From the NCBI GenBank assembly GCA_958295895.1, contig CATQHI010000007.1, positions 103,501-167,500 of the forward strand: a stretch of DNA of 64,000 nucleotides, given 5' to 3'. Made by a program: the position numbers and the translations under genes. The stretch comes from Saprospiraceae bacterium (GTDB taxonomy: Bacteria > Bacteroidota > Bacteroidia > Chitinophagales > Saprospiraceae). Numbering within the stretch: position 1 is the stretch's first letter; the number at the start of each line of letters is the position of its first letter. Shown piece by piece: positions 35,835 to 43,578 of the stretch. Below the pieces are notes generated by a model, which saw only the letters and a list, made by a program, of their open reading frames with translations, ran no database searches and was not told where the DNA came from.

Positions 35835-36455
35835 ATGACTACACCCTTCCTCATCGGCATCACCGGCGGCTCGGGCTCCGGTAAGACCACCTTCATCCGC
35901 CAACTGCGGGAGGGCCTGCCCGACGACCGTGTGTGCCTGCTGAGCATGGACGACTACTACGTACCGCGCGAAAAACAGCAAAAGGACGAGCGGGGCGTAC
36001 ATAATTTCGACCGGCCGGGCTCCATTCACCGCAGAGAATTCGTGCGCGACCTGAAGCTACTGATCAGCGGGCAGACCGTGCACCGCCGCGAGTACGTCTT
36101 CAACAACGAGCTGGCCGAGGCCCGCCTGCTCACCTTTCATCCCGCCCCGGTGATCATCGTGGAGGGGCTCTTCGTATTTCACTATAAGGACGTGCGTAAG
36201 CTCCTGGATCTCAAGCTCTTCCTCCACGCCAAGGACAACCTCAAGGTCGTGCGCCGCATCAAACGCGACCGGGTCGAGCGCAACTACCCGCTGGACGACG
36301 TGCTGTACCGCTACGAGCACCACGTGCTACCGGCCTACGAGAAGTACGTGCAGCCCCACATGGAGCGCGCCGACCTGATCGTCAACAACAACACCGACTT
36401 CAATATGGGCCTGGCCGTCGTGCGTGCCTTCGTCGAGCAAAAACTACAACTTTAA
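35835..36455 (+). CDS. udk: Uridine kinase
   Basis: 206 residues from ATG 35835; a start at 35814 would overlap the -7 element and adds only MYYLGAP. The P-loop GGSGSGKT is at 11-18, then LLSMDDYY and FDRPGSI, the uridine-binding region, and VIIVEGLFVFHY. The enzyme phosphorylates uridine and cytidine with ATP or GTP in the cytoplasm for pyrimidine salvage. It is divergent from the nucleoside transporter and its stop overlaps the convergent hydrolase gene by 4 bases. Confidence 0.93.
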   Translation: MTTPFLIGITGGSGSGKTTFIRQLREGLPDDRVCLLSMDDYYVPREKQQKDERGVHNFDRPGSIHRREFVRDLKLLISGQTVHRREYVFNNELAEARLLTFHPAPVIIVEGLFVFHYKDVRKLLDLKLFLHAKDNLKVVRRIKRDRVERNYPLDDVLYRYEHHVLPAYEKYVQPHMERADLIVNNNTDFNMGLAVVRAFVEQKLQL

Positions 36456-37147
36456 TCACGTCGCTGCGCAAGCAACCACTTATAGAGCTCGGGATCCGCG
36501 TAGGCATAGTTCCCGGCATTATGACCGACGCCCTCGTACATGGTGAGCTTGACGGGGTGCTTCATGTCTTTTTGCCGCAGCTGCTCCACCATGGCGATGG
36601 TCTCGGAGGGGTAGATGGACTGGTCGTCAGTGCCGTGAAAGATCCAGATCGGCAGGTCCTCTTCGATCCAGACGGCATAGGAGTGGGGGACCGCACCACA
36701 GACCGGGGCCAGGGCGGCAAAGCGACCGGGGTTCTGCATGGCGAGCATCCAGGCACCGAGCCCACCGCGGCTGAGTCCGGTGAGGTAGATACGATTGGTA
36801 TCTACGCGCTGGTGGGCAGTAAAATCATCGAGTAGCTGGGTGAGACCAACTAAATCCCAAAAGCCGTGGCCTAGTCGGTTTTGCGGTGCCAAGGTGATGA
36901 AGGGAAACTGCTCGCCCTCCGTGATATGCCGGGGCAGTCCGCCGCCCTTGACGGAGCTAAGATCGGTACCGCTCTCGCCGCCGCCGTGGAGGAAGAGCAC
37001 CAGGGGCCAGTCGGCGGTATCCTGCCCGTAGCCCTCCGGATAGCTGACGAGGTATTGCATGGTGTCGGCGCCTAGGTCGAGCATATGCTCTTCCCACTGG
37101 GCGGGGAGGAGGAGGGGGAAGAGTAGAAAAATAGAGAAGAGCTTCAT
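36452..37147 (-). CDS. Secreted alpha/beta hydrolase (esterase-like)
   Basis: 231 residues from ATG 37147, which gives signal peptide MKLFSIFLLFPLLLPAQ; the frame is open 27 bases further but without improving the signal. The oxyanion region FLHGGGESG, nucleophile GLSRGGLG (Ser about 126), acid HGTDD (Asp about 174) and His in GVGHNAG (about 209) form a complete triad. The nearest type is the dienelactone hydrolase/phospholipase-carboxylesterase group of exported esterases. Substrate unknown. The end overlaps udk by 4 bases. Confidence 0.87.
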   Translation of the reverse strand: MKLFSIFLLFPLLLPAQWEEHMLDLGADTMQYLVSYPEGYGQDTADWPLVLFLHGGGESGTDLSSVKGGGLPRHITEGEQFPFITLAPQNRLGHGFWDLVGLTQLLDDFTAHQRVDTNRIYLTGLSRGGLGAWMLAMQNPGRFAALAPVCGAVPHSYAVWIEEDLPIWIFHGTDDQSIYPSETIAMVEQLRQKDMKHPVKLTMYEGVGHNAGNYAYADPELYKWLLAQRRD

Positions 37148-37256
37148 AGTGGAAAGGTAACTGTTTGAAGCCAAGAAGTCGGCCGATGAACCCAGCTACT
37201 GACTGCGTCAGGCACCGGGGATTCGGCGGACGACATGAACAATCAAAATCTTTCCC

Positions 37257-37264
37257 TACCTTCG
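37257..37264 (+). promoter_or_regulatory. -7 element for the rpmI-rplT operon
   Basis: TACCTTCG lies 26 bases before the rpmI ATG in the only upstream gap; infC is not present between this box and rpmI. One mismatch to TAnnTTTG. No firm -33 box. Confidence 0.45.
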
Positions 37265-37289
37265 CGCTCTATTTGTAAAAAACGGTGCC

Positions 37290-37484
37290 ATGCCCAAGAT
37301 GAAGACGCACAGCAGTGCGAAGAAGCGGTTCAAGATTACCGGCAGCGGTAAGGTGAAGCGCTTCCAGGCTTACACCTCGCACATGATGCGCAACAAGTCG
37401 AAGAAAGCCAAGCTGCGCCTGCGGGATGCGGCCCTGGTCTCCGAAGCCGACGAGAAGCGCATCAAGCGCCTGCTGTGTAAGTAA
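37290..37484 (+). CDS. rpmI: Large ribosomal subunit protein bL35
   Basis: 64 residues, standard bL35 size. The sequence [20 protein letters not shown] followed by [12 protein letters not shown] and a C-terminal basic helix is characteristic. It binds 23S rRNA in the 50S subunit. It is the first gene of a two-gene unit with rplT; the usual infC gene upstream is missing here, since the neighbour is an opposite-strand hydrolase. Confidence 0.97.
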   Translation: MPKMKTHSSAKKRFKITGSGKVKRFQAYTSHMMRNKSKKAKLRLRDAALVSEADEKRIKRLLCK

Positions 37485-37486
37485 AC

Positions 37487-37515
37487 CTCTCCCTAGCCCT
37501 CTTCAGGGGAGAGGG
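37487..37515 (+). promoter_or_regulatory. Hairpin between rpmI and rplT
   Basis: CCTCTCCC (37487-37494) pairs with GGGGAGAGG (37507-37515) around a 12-base loop. No T run follows directly, only an AT-rich stretch, so it is a weak terminator or a processing or regulatory stem within the operon rather than a full stop. Confidence 0.45.
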
Positions 37516-37585
37516 AATTATTTAACGAGAGTACGGGCCCCAAGAACCACGACCGGTCCCCGTGCTGTACTAAAACCAAGCGAAT

Positions 37586-37933
37586 ATGCCACGTTCAGTC
37601 AATGCGGTAGCCAGCCGCGCGCGCCGCAAGCGCATCCTCAAGGCCGCCAAGGGGTACTTCGGTGCCCGCTCCAAGGTCTATACCGTAGCCAAAAATGCCG
37701 TCGATAAGGGTATGGGCTACTCCTACCGCGACCGCCGCAACAAGAAGCGCGTGTTTCGCCGGCTGTGGATTGCACGCATCAATGCCGCCGCCCGCCAGAA
37801 TGGTACCACGTACTCCAGGCTGATGCACGGGTTGAACACCGCCGGCGTCGGACTTAACCGCAAAGTACTGGCCGATCTGGCCATGCACCACCCCACGGCC
37901 TTTACCGCGGTCGTGAATAGTGTGAGCAACTAG
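37586..37933 (+). CDS. rplT: Large ribosomal subunit protein bL20
   Basis: 115 residues. [20 protein letters not shown] and [19 protein letters not shown] are typical bL20 stretches, and the C-terminal domain carries [11 protein letters not shown]. bL20 binds 23S rRNA early in 50S assembly and in some bacteria represses its own operon. The gene is 101 bases after rpmI and ends at a strong terminator. Confidence 0.97.
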   Translation: MPRSVNAVASRARRKRILKAAKGYFGARSKVYTVAKNAVDKGMGYSYRDRRNKKRVFRRLWIARINAAARQNGTTYSRLMHGLNTAGVGLNRKVLADLAMHHPTAFTAVVNSVSN

Positions 37934-37955
37934 CCCCTACGGTTTCCACGTACCG

Positions 37956-37990
37956 AAAGCCCCGCCCGTCTCCTGACCGGCGGGGCTTTT
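37956..37990 (+). terminator. Terminator after rplT
   Basis: AAAGCCCCGCC (37956-37966) pairs with GGCGGGGCTTTT (37979-37990) around a 12-base loop; the A and T tails make it a classic rho-independent terminator. Confidence 0.92.
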
Positions 37991-38044
37991 GCGTTTGGTG
38001 TAGTGTGGATTACCTTGGAGACGAGCTATCCAAATCTCCGACCG

Positions 38045-39253
38045 ATGCGCCCTAGCCTATTGCTTCTTTTCTTCCTCTACTGGTTTGCACCTGCGGCCGC
38101 GCAAAAAAGTGTGGACAAGGCAGGACTCTCGGAAGCTGGACTAACGCGGTATACTGCGTGGCTACAGAAAGAAATTACCGCTGGACAGCTACCCATGGCC
38201 GAAGCGATCATCTACCGCAACGGCGAGGTGGGCTACCACGAGGTGCTGGGGAAGAGCAACGTAGCAATGGGTACGCCACTGGAGGAAAACCAGGTGTACC
38301 ACATCATGTCGATGACCAAGCCGATCGTGTCGGTGGCCTTCATGATGCTGTACGAGGAGGGGCACTTCCGGCTCCGGGACCGGGTAGCACAGTACCTGCC
38401 GGAGTTTAGTGAGCTGCGGGTGGCGCGCAACGTGAATGAGGGACTGGAAGTAGCTACCGACCCGGCGGAATCCGGGGTCACCATCGAGCAACTTCTTACG
38501 CATACGGCCGGCTTCAGCCACGGTCTGAGTGGCACGCCCTACGACAATGCCTTCGCTCAGGCAATGTACTTCCGGCCGCAGGCCGATATCGCTGACCGGG
38601 TCAGTACGTTAGCTAGCCTACCCCTGGTGAGCCAGCCCGGCGCGCAGTGGTACTACAGCGCGGCACCGGACGTACTGGCACGGCTGATCGAGCACTTCTC
38701 CGGCATGACGGCGGCGGAGTTTTTGCAGCAGCGCCTGTTCGATCCGCTCGGGATGGAGGACACCGGTTACAACGTGCCCGCCGGGCAGACGCAGCGGGTG
38801 GTGGCCAATCACGAGATGGTGGAAGACGGGGTGCAGCCGGCGGGTTTTCAGCTACCGACCACTGGGAATACGGTCTACGGGGGTACGCACGGTCTGTATT
38901 CGACGGCGGCGGACTACCTGCGCTTTTGCCGGATGCTGCTCAACGGGGGCACCCTGGAGGGGCGGCAGTACCTGAGTCGCAAAACGGTAGAGCTGATGAC
39001 GATGAACCACGTAGGCGAGCTGCGCGAGCGAGGGCAGGGGTTTGGGCTTGGCTTCGGGGTGGTCACCGATCCGGTGGCGGCAGATGTGGCCGGGTCCGCA
39101 GGTGCATTCTACTGGAGTGGGGCGTACAGTACCTATTTCCTCATCGACCCGGCGGAGGATATGATTGCCATCCTGATGTCGCAGCGCTCGCCCTACTCCG
39201 GGTTTCACTTCGAGATGATGCAACAGCTGGTATATCAGGCATTAGCGGATTAG
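38045..39253 (+). CDS. Exported serine hydrolase of the beta-lactamase/EstB type
   Basis: 402 residues from ATG 38045, giving signal peptide MRPSLLLLFFLYWFAPAAAQ; a start at 38003 would precede the signal. The catalytic SMTK (Ser89, Lys92) and the tyrosine motif YSAAPDVL are present, as in the esterase/D-aminopeptidase members of the family; HGLYST and GLGFGVV follow. These proteins hydrolyse esters or peptides in the periplasm or outside the cell, rarely beta-lactams. A TACCTTGG box lies at 38011-38018. The signal-peptide coding part contains one copy of the TGCACCTGCG motif. Confidence 0.9.
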   Translation: MRPSLLLLFFLYWFAPAAAQKSVDKAGLSEAGLTRYTAWLQKEITAGQLPMAEAIIYRNGEVGYHEVLGKSNVAMGTPLEENQVYHIMSMTKPIVSVAFMMLYEEGHFRLRDRVAQYLPEFSELRVARNVNEGLEVATDPAESGVTIEQLLTHTAGFSHGLSGTPYDNAFAQAMYFRPQADIADRVSTLASLPLVSQPGAQWYYSAAPDVLARLIEHFSGMTAAEFLQQRLFDPLGMEDTGYNVPAGQTQRVVANHEMVEDGVQPAGFQLPTTGNTVYGGTHGLYSTAADYLRFCRMLLNGGTLEGRQYLSRKTVELMTMNHVGELRERGQGFGLGFGVVTDPVAADVAGSAGAFYWSGAYSTYFLIDPAEDMIAILMSQRSPYSGFHFEMMQQLVYQALAD

Positions 39254-39318
39254 ACACGTAGCAAATAATGCCAATCGCGCCGAAATAGGCCCTTATCCAC
39301 GGTGTATGCCGGGAAGAG

Positions 39319-39351
39319 TTGTGCACAAAGGGTAGTCGTATACTATCTTTG
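39319..39351 (+). promoter_or_regulatory. Promoter of the Kelch/malectin gene
   Basis: TTG at 39319-39321 and TATCTTTG at 39344-39351 form a full -33/-7 pair with a 22-base spacer, about 60 bases before the ATG. Confidence 0.7.
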
Positions 39352-39367
39352 AAGGGAACACACCCCG

Positions 39368-39392
39368 CTTAGGTAGGTCCTTACCTCCTAAG
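39368..39392 (+). promoter_or_regulatory. Leader stem-loop before the Kelch/malectin gene
   Basis: CTTAGG-T-AGGT at 39368-39378 pairs with ACCT-CCTAAG at 39383-39392 with a small loop and one bulge. It lies within the predicted 5' leader, 18 bases before the start codon, and could affect translation or stability. No known riboswitch was recognised. Confidence 0.4.
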
Positions 39393-39410
39393 ACAACACG
39401 ATGAAACACT

Positions 39411-42400
39411 ATGCAACCACACACTACCCGGGACGCCTATGTCCCCTCACTACACTTTTTGTGCCTGTTAGTTCTCACCGCCCTCCTGAGCCTGCCGCTG
39501 GGCGCACAGGGCGGGCAGTGGACGCAGGTATCCACTACGGGGTCCACGCCGGAGAAACGACACGAGTCGGCGTTCGTACGCGTTGGCGACCTGTTCTACC
39601 TGATGGGGGGGCGGGGCAACAAGCGGATTCAGGTGTACGACCCCGCCACTAAGGGTTGGAGCAATACCGGCACCTTTCTCAATGACATTCACCACTTTCA
39701 GGCGCAGGCCTACGGGGGTAAGATATATTTGCTGGGAGCCCTGACGGGGGGCTACCCCGCTGAGAATCCGCTCACCAATGTGCTAATCTACGACCCGCAG
39801 CAGGACAAACTCACCACCGGCGCTACGATACCGGCTAACCGACGCCGCGGCTCCAGCGGAGTAGTGTTATACAATGGTGTATTCTACATCGTGGCCGGCA
39901 ACCGCAACGGGCACAGCGCTTTCCTAGCCGACGGTACGACACCCGCCAACGTGAGCTGGACGGACAAGTACGATCCACTTACCAATGTCTGGACGGTACT
40001 ACCGAATGCGCCCCACGCGCGGGACCACTTTTTTGCCGAGGTAATCGGTGACAAGCTCTACGTAGCCGGGGGGCGGCGCTCGAAGTTCGGTGCCCCCGCC
40101 GGTACGTTCTCGGATACTGAAAAAGCCGTAGATGTCTTTGACCTTACCACCGAAAAGTGGCTCGGTGGGGCTGCCCTACCCGCACCCCTACCCACCGCGC
40201 GCGCCGGTGCCCCTACGGCCGTGGTGAATAACGAGCTGCTGGTGATTGGCGGAGAGGTCGAGAACAACCCGCCCAACAACCTAGCCCTTGCCGTCACCGA
40301 GGTACTTAACCCGGCCACGGGTACCTGGCGACGGGCCGAGGACTTAGTGCTACAACGGCACGCCACGCAGGCCATCGTCTACGAGGGTGGAGTGTACCTG
40401 GCTGCTGGTTCCAAAACAAAGGGCGGCACCGAGATCACTTCCGGTGAAGTATTCATGGAGGCCTTCTCCTACAACGGTCTGGGAGGTACGGATTATCCTA
40501 ATTGGACTACTATCAATCAGTCGCCCGTGGAAAAATCCGAGGCGCAACTGGTGACCTACGGCGGCGAGTACTACGTATTCACCGGCTTCAAGCCCAATAT
40601 TAAGATTGCTAACACGGTAGATAAGTACAACCCGGCCGCGAATACCTGGACCTCACTCGCACCCATGCCCACCGTAGGTGGGAAAACGACCGCAGTGACG
40701 CATCAGGGCATCGCCGTAGTCGACGATAAAGTGTGGCTAGTCGGCGGCCGCGTGGGCGATAACCCCGGGCCGGTAACCGATGCCGTGTGGATATACAACA
40801 TCACTGATAATAGCTGGAGTAAGGGACCAAGTCTGCCCCTGCGGCGCGGCGGCGGCGGACTGGGCCGGCTGGGGCGCAAGCTCCACTACGTGGGAGGCTT
40901 CGACGAGAACGCTTCTTGCGACGTCGACATTCACCTGGTGTACGATCTGGATCAACCGGCTGCCGGCTGGCAGGATTACACCAACCGCTCTCCTATGCCC
41001 ATGCCACGGGTACACTTTGGCACGGTAGTTTACGGCGGAAAGCTATACACGGTAGGCGGTCAGAACGGCCACGATGGCTGTGGCGGTGGGGTCAATAACA
41101 AGCTGATGCACGTCTACGACCCGGCTACCGACCAGTGGACTCGGCTGGCCGATCTGCCGGGGGTGCAATCCCACATCGAGCCCAGCACCTTCGTCCATAA
41201 CAACAAAATTGTGGTCGTCGGGGGACAAACAAACGGCAAGACCGTCTGGGAGTACGACCCCGCTTCCAATAAGTGGACCGTGATCGACGGTATGGCGCTA
41301 CCCCTTGCCCTGCTTGCTCCGGGTGCTCGGGTGTATGGCGGCGACCTGTACGTGGTAAACGGTGGTGCACCGGGTACCGGTACGCCCATCAACACCACCC
41401 GGGTCAAACAGTACACCGCAGCCGGCTCACCGGCTCTGGCCTTTAACCCCGGGAGTCTGAACATCTCGCTAAACGGTACCCAGCAGAAGAAGGCCGAGGT
41501 TATTTTATCTAACCTGAACGGGGAGCAGGGGGCTCCCTTTCGTATCGCTACCGACGGACTGCCGGGCTGGCTGAGTATTGATCGGGCCAACGGCTACGCC
41601 CGCGAATCATTCACCGAGATTGAGGTCACGGCCTCGTCCGCTGGTCTAGCAAATGGCACCTATAGTCATACCCTCACGGCAACGTCTGCGGGCTACCGGT
41701 CCGCTACTCTGACCATCAAGCTGACCGTCACCGGCGCAGACCAGCCGGGCACTCCCGGCGGCGAACAGGTAAGCACCTACTTAGAAGCCGAATGCGCTGC
41801 GGTGGGCACGCTCTGGCAGACCAAGCAGGATAACGCAGCCTCCGGAGGGAGCTACGTAACCATTACTGCCGGCAACAACAGCTACGACTCCGCCCCGACG
41901 GATGTGCCCGCTAACCGTGTGCGGTTCATAACCTCCACCAAGAGCAGTGGAAGCTACCGGCTCTTTGCCCGGCTGAAAGCGCCGAGCGGGCAGGACGACT
42001 CCTTCTGGGTTCGGGTAAACGGCGGTGGCTGGATCAAGTACTGGCAGAACCTCGAAACAGGTACCGCTTTCGCCTGGCGCGAGGTGCTCGGTAGCCCCTT
42101 CGCCTTACCGGCCGGTGAGGTGACGATCGACTTTGCCTACCGGGAAGACGGTACCCAACTCGACAAGCTGTACCTGACTAACTCTGGAGTAGGACCGAGT
42201 GGTATGGGCGGGGCGGCCACTAATTGCGGTGCCCCGACCCCTGCACCCGATCCGACGCCAGCTACGGCCATCCGCATCAACGCCGGTGGACCGGCACTTA
42301 CTCATCAGGGTGAGCAGTTCGCTGCGGACGGTAATTTCAACGGTGGCAAGGCTTATACCAATACCGCCGCTACCGTACCGGCGCTCTACCAAACCGAGCG

Positions 42401-43571
42401 GAGCTCCAACGCGCCGTTCCAGTACAGCTACCGGGTGCCGGTGCCCAATGGCCAGTATACCGTACGGCTGCACTTTGCCGAGATCTACTTTGGTGCTAAC
42501 GGTGGCGGACCCAGTGGTACAGGCCGGCGAATTTTCGACGTTACCCTGGAAGACAATAAGGTGCTCGACAACTATGACATCAACGCTGATGTAGGGCCAC
42601 AAACCGTGGTGGTCAAAGAGTACTCCGTGCAAGTGACGGACGGGGCGGTGGACCTCTTCTTCGATGCTTCGTCAGCCGCGGGCGGAACCGACCAGCCCAA
42701 GCTCTCCGCCCTCGAGGTGATCGGGCAGTCATCCCAGTCCTCCACCCCCACCGCAACTACCGAACTGTGGGCCGAGGCCGAATGCACTACCACGGGCAGC
42801 AACTGGAGTCGCGTGACGAACGGCGGTGCTTCCCAGGGAGCCTACCTAGTCTACCCCGGCAACGCGAATAAGCCCGCGCCGCAGGGAAACAATTCCGCTG
42901 AGCTACTGAGCTACACCGTCAATCTAACGGAGGGCGGCAGCTACCGGCTGTACGTTCGGATGAATACCCCGGTCACCGGAGCCACCGGCAAAAATTCCTT
43001 CTGGGTCAGCGTAGACGACGGAAGCTGGATTAAATTTTGGCGAAGCCTCGACGGGTCGCAGTTACTTACGGACGGCTTTGCCTGGCGGGAGGTGAACGAC
43101 AATAGTCAGCCGGTGAATTTATCCCTCTCCCCCGGACAGCACACCATTCGAGTGGCACCCCGCGAATCGGGCACCCAGCTCGATAAGCTATACCTCGGTA
43201 AGCAGGCTAGCGCGCCGAGTGGATTAGGAAAAGAGGCTACGAACTGTGGTAGCGGATCATCCGCTACCGGGAACTTCGCTGCTAACACCTTTTCTGCTAG
43301 GGAACCGGAGCTATCAGCAACTGCACCGAGCCTCTCGCTCTACCCTAATCCCGTGACCGACCGGCTCGCCTTCAAGCTAAGTGGTGCGCCCACCGCCTCC
43401 GAAGCGCAGGTACTCGACCTGTATGGCCGGGTAGTACTACGGCAGGCTATTGCCGGTCGCCAGCAAGGTGTTAGCTACCTAGACGTAGCTAACCTCCCGC
43501 GAGCTACGTACTATCTACGAATCGTGGGTGAGGGACTCAGCCCGCAGATTCAGTCATTTGTGAAGCAGTAA
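39411..43571 (+). CDS. Large secreted T9SS protein: Kelch propellers, malectin and two carbohydrate-binding-like modules
   Basis: 1386 residues. The N-terminal hydrophobic stretch HFLCLLVLTALLSLPLGAQ is the signal. Residues 35-340 and 370-670 form Kelch-type repeats with recurring GGR/VYDP...W units such as LYVAGGRRSKF and LYTVGGQNGHDG. A BACON-like beta domain spans about 677-775. Then come a carbohydrate-binding-like module (about 793-940), a malectin domain (about 953-1103, AIRINAGGPAL and FAEIYFG) and a second similar module (about 1118-1280); both modules end with GTQLDKLYL and ATNCG. A type A sorting domain (YPNPVTDR) fills 1318-1386. I infer a cell-surface or released glycan-binding protein. 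It has its own promoter and no linked enzyme. Confidence 0.9.
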   Translation: MQPHTTRDAYVPSLHFLCLLVLTALLSLPLGAQGGQWTQVSTTGSTPEKRHESAFVRVGDLFYLMGGRGNKRIQVYDPATKGWSNTGTFLNDIHHFQAQAYGGKIYLLGALTGGYPAENPLTNVLIYDPQQDKLTTGATIPANRRRGSSGVVLYNGVFYIVAGNRNGHSAFLADGTTPANVSWTDKYDPLTNVWTVLPNAPHARDHFFAEVIGDKLYVAGGRRSKFGAPAGTFSDTEKAVDVFDLTTEKWLGGAALPAPLPTARAGAPTAVVNNELLVIGGEVENNPPNNLALAVTEVLNPATGTWRRAEDLVLQRHATQAIVYEGGVYLAAGSKTKGGTEITSGEVFMEAFSYNGLGGTDYPNWTTINQSPVEKSEAQLVTYGGEYYVFTGFKPNIKIANTVDKYNPAANTWTSLAPMPTVGGKTTAVTHQGIAVVDDKVWLVGGRVGDNPGPVTDAVWIYNITDNSWSKGPSLPLRRGGGGLGRLGRKLHYVGGFDENASCDVDIHLVYDLDQPAAGWQDYTNRSPMPMPRVHFGTVVYGGKLYTVGGQNGHDGCGGGVNNKLMHVYDPATDQWTRLADLPGVQSHIEPSTFVHNNKIVVVGGQTNGKTVWEYDPASNKWTVIDGMALPLALLAPGARVYGGDLYVVNGGAPGTGTPINTTRVKQYTAAGSPALAFNPGSLNISLNGTQQKKAEVILSNLNGEQGAPFRIATDGLPGWLSIDRANGYARESFTEIEVTASSAGLANGTYSHTLTATSAGYRSATLTIKLTVTGADQPGTPGGEQVSTYLEAECAAVGTLWQTKQDNAASGGSYVTITAGNNSYDSAPTDVPANRVRFITSTKSSGSYRLFARLKAPSGQDDSFWVRVNGGGWIKYWQNLETGTAFAWREVLGSPFALPAGEVTIDFAYREDGTQLDKLYLTNSGVGPSGMGGAATNCGAPTPAPDPTPATAIRINAGGPALTHQGEQFAADGNFNGGKAYTNTAATVPALYQTERSSNAPFQYSYRVPVPNGQYTVRLHFAEIYFGANGGGPSGTGRRIFDVTLEDNKVLDNYDINADVGPQTVVVKEYSVQVTDGAVDLFFDASSAAGGTDQPKLSALEVIGQSSQSSTPTATTELWAEAECTTTGSNWSRVTNGGASQGAYLVYPGNANKPAPQGNNSAELLSYTVNLTEGGSYRLYVRMNTPVTGATGKNSFWVSVDDGSWIKFWRSLDGSQLLTDGFAWREVNDNSQPVNLSLSPGQHTIRVAPRESGTQLDKLYLGKQASAPSGLGKEATNCGSGSSATGNFAANTFSAREPELSATAPSLSLYPNPVTDRLAFKLSGAPTASEAQVLDLYGRVVLRQAIAGRQQGVSYLDVANLPRATYYLRIVGEGLSPQIQSFVKQ

Positions 43572-43578
43572 GCCCCCA

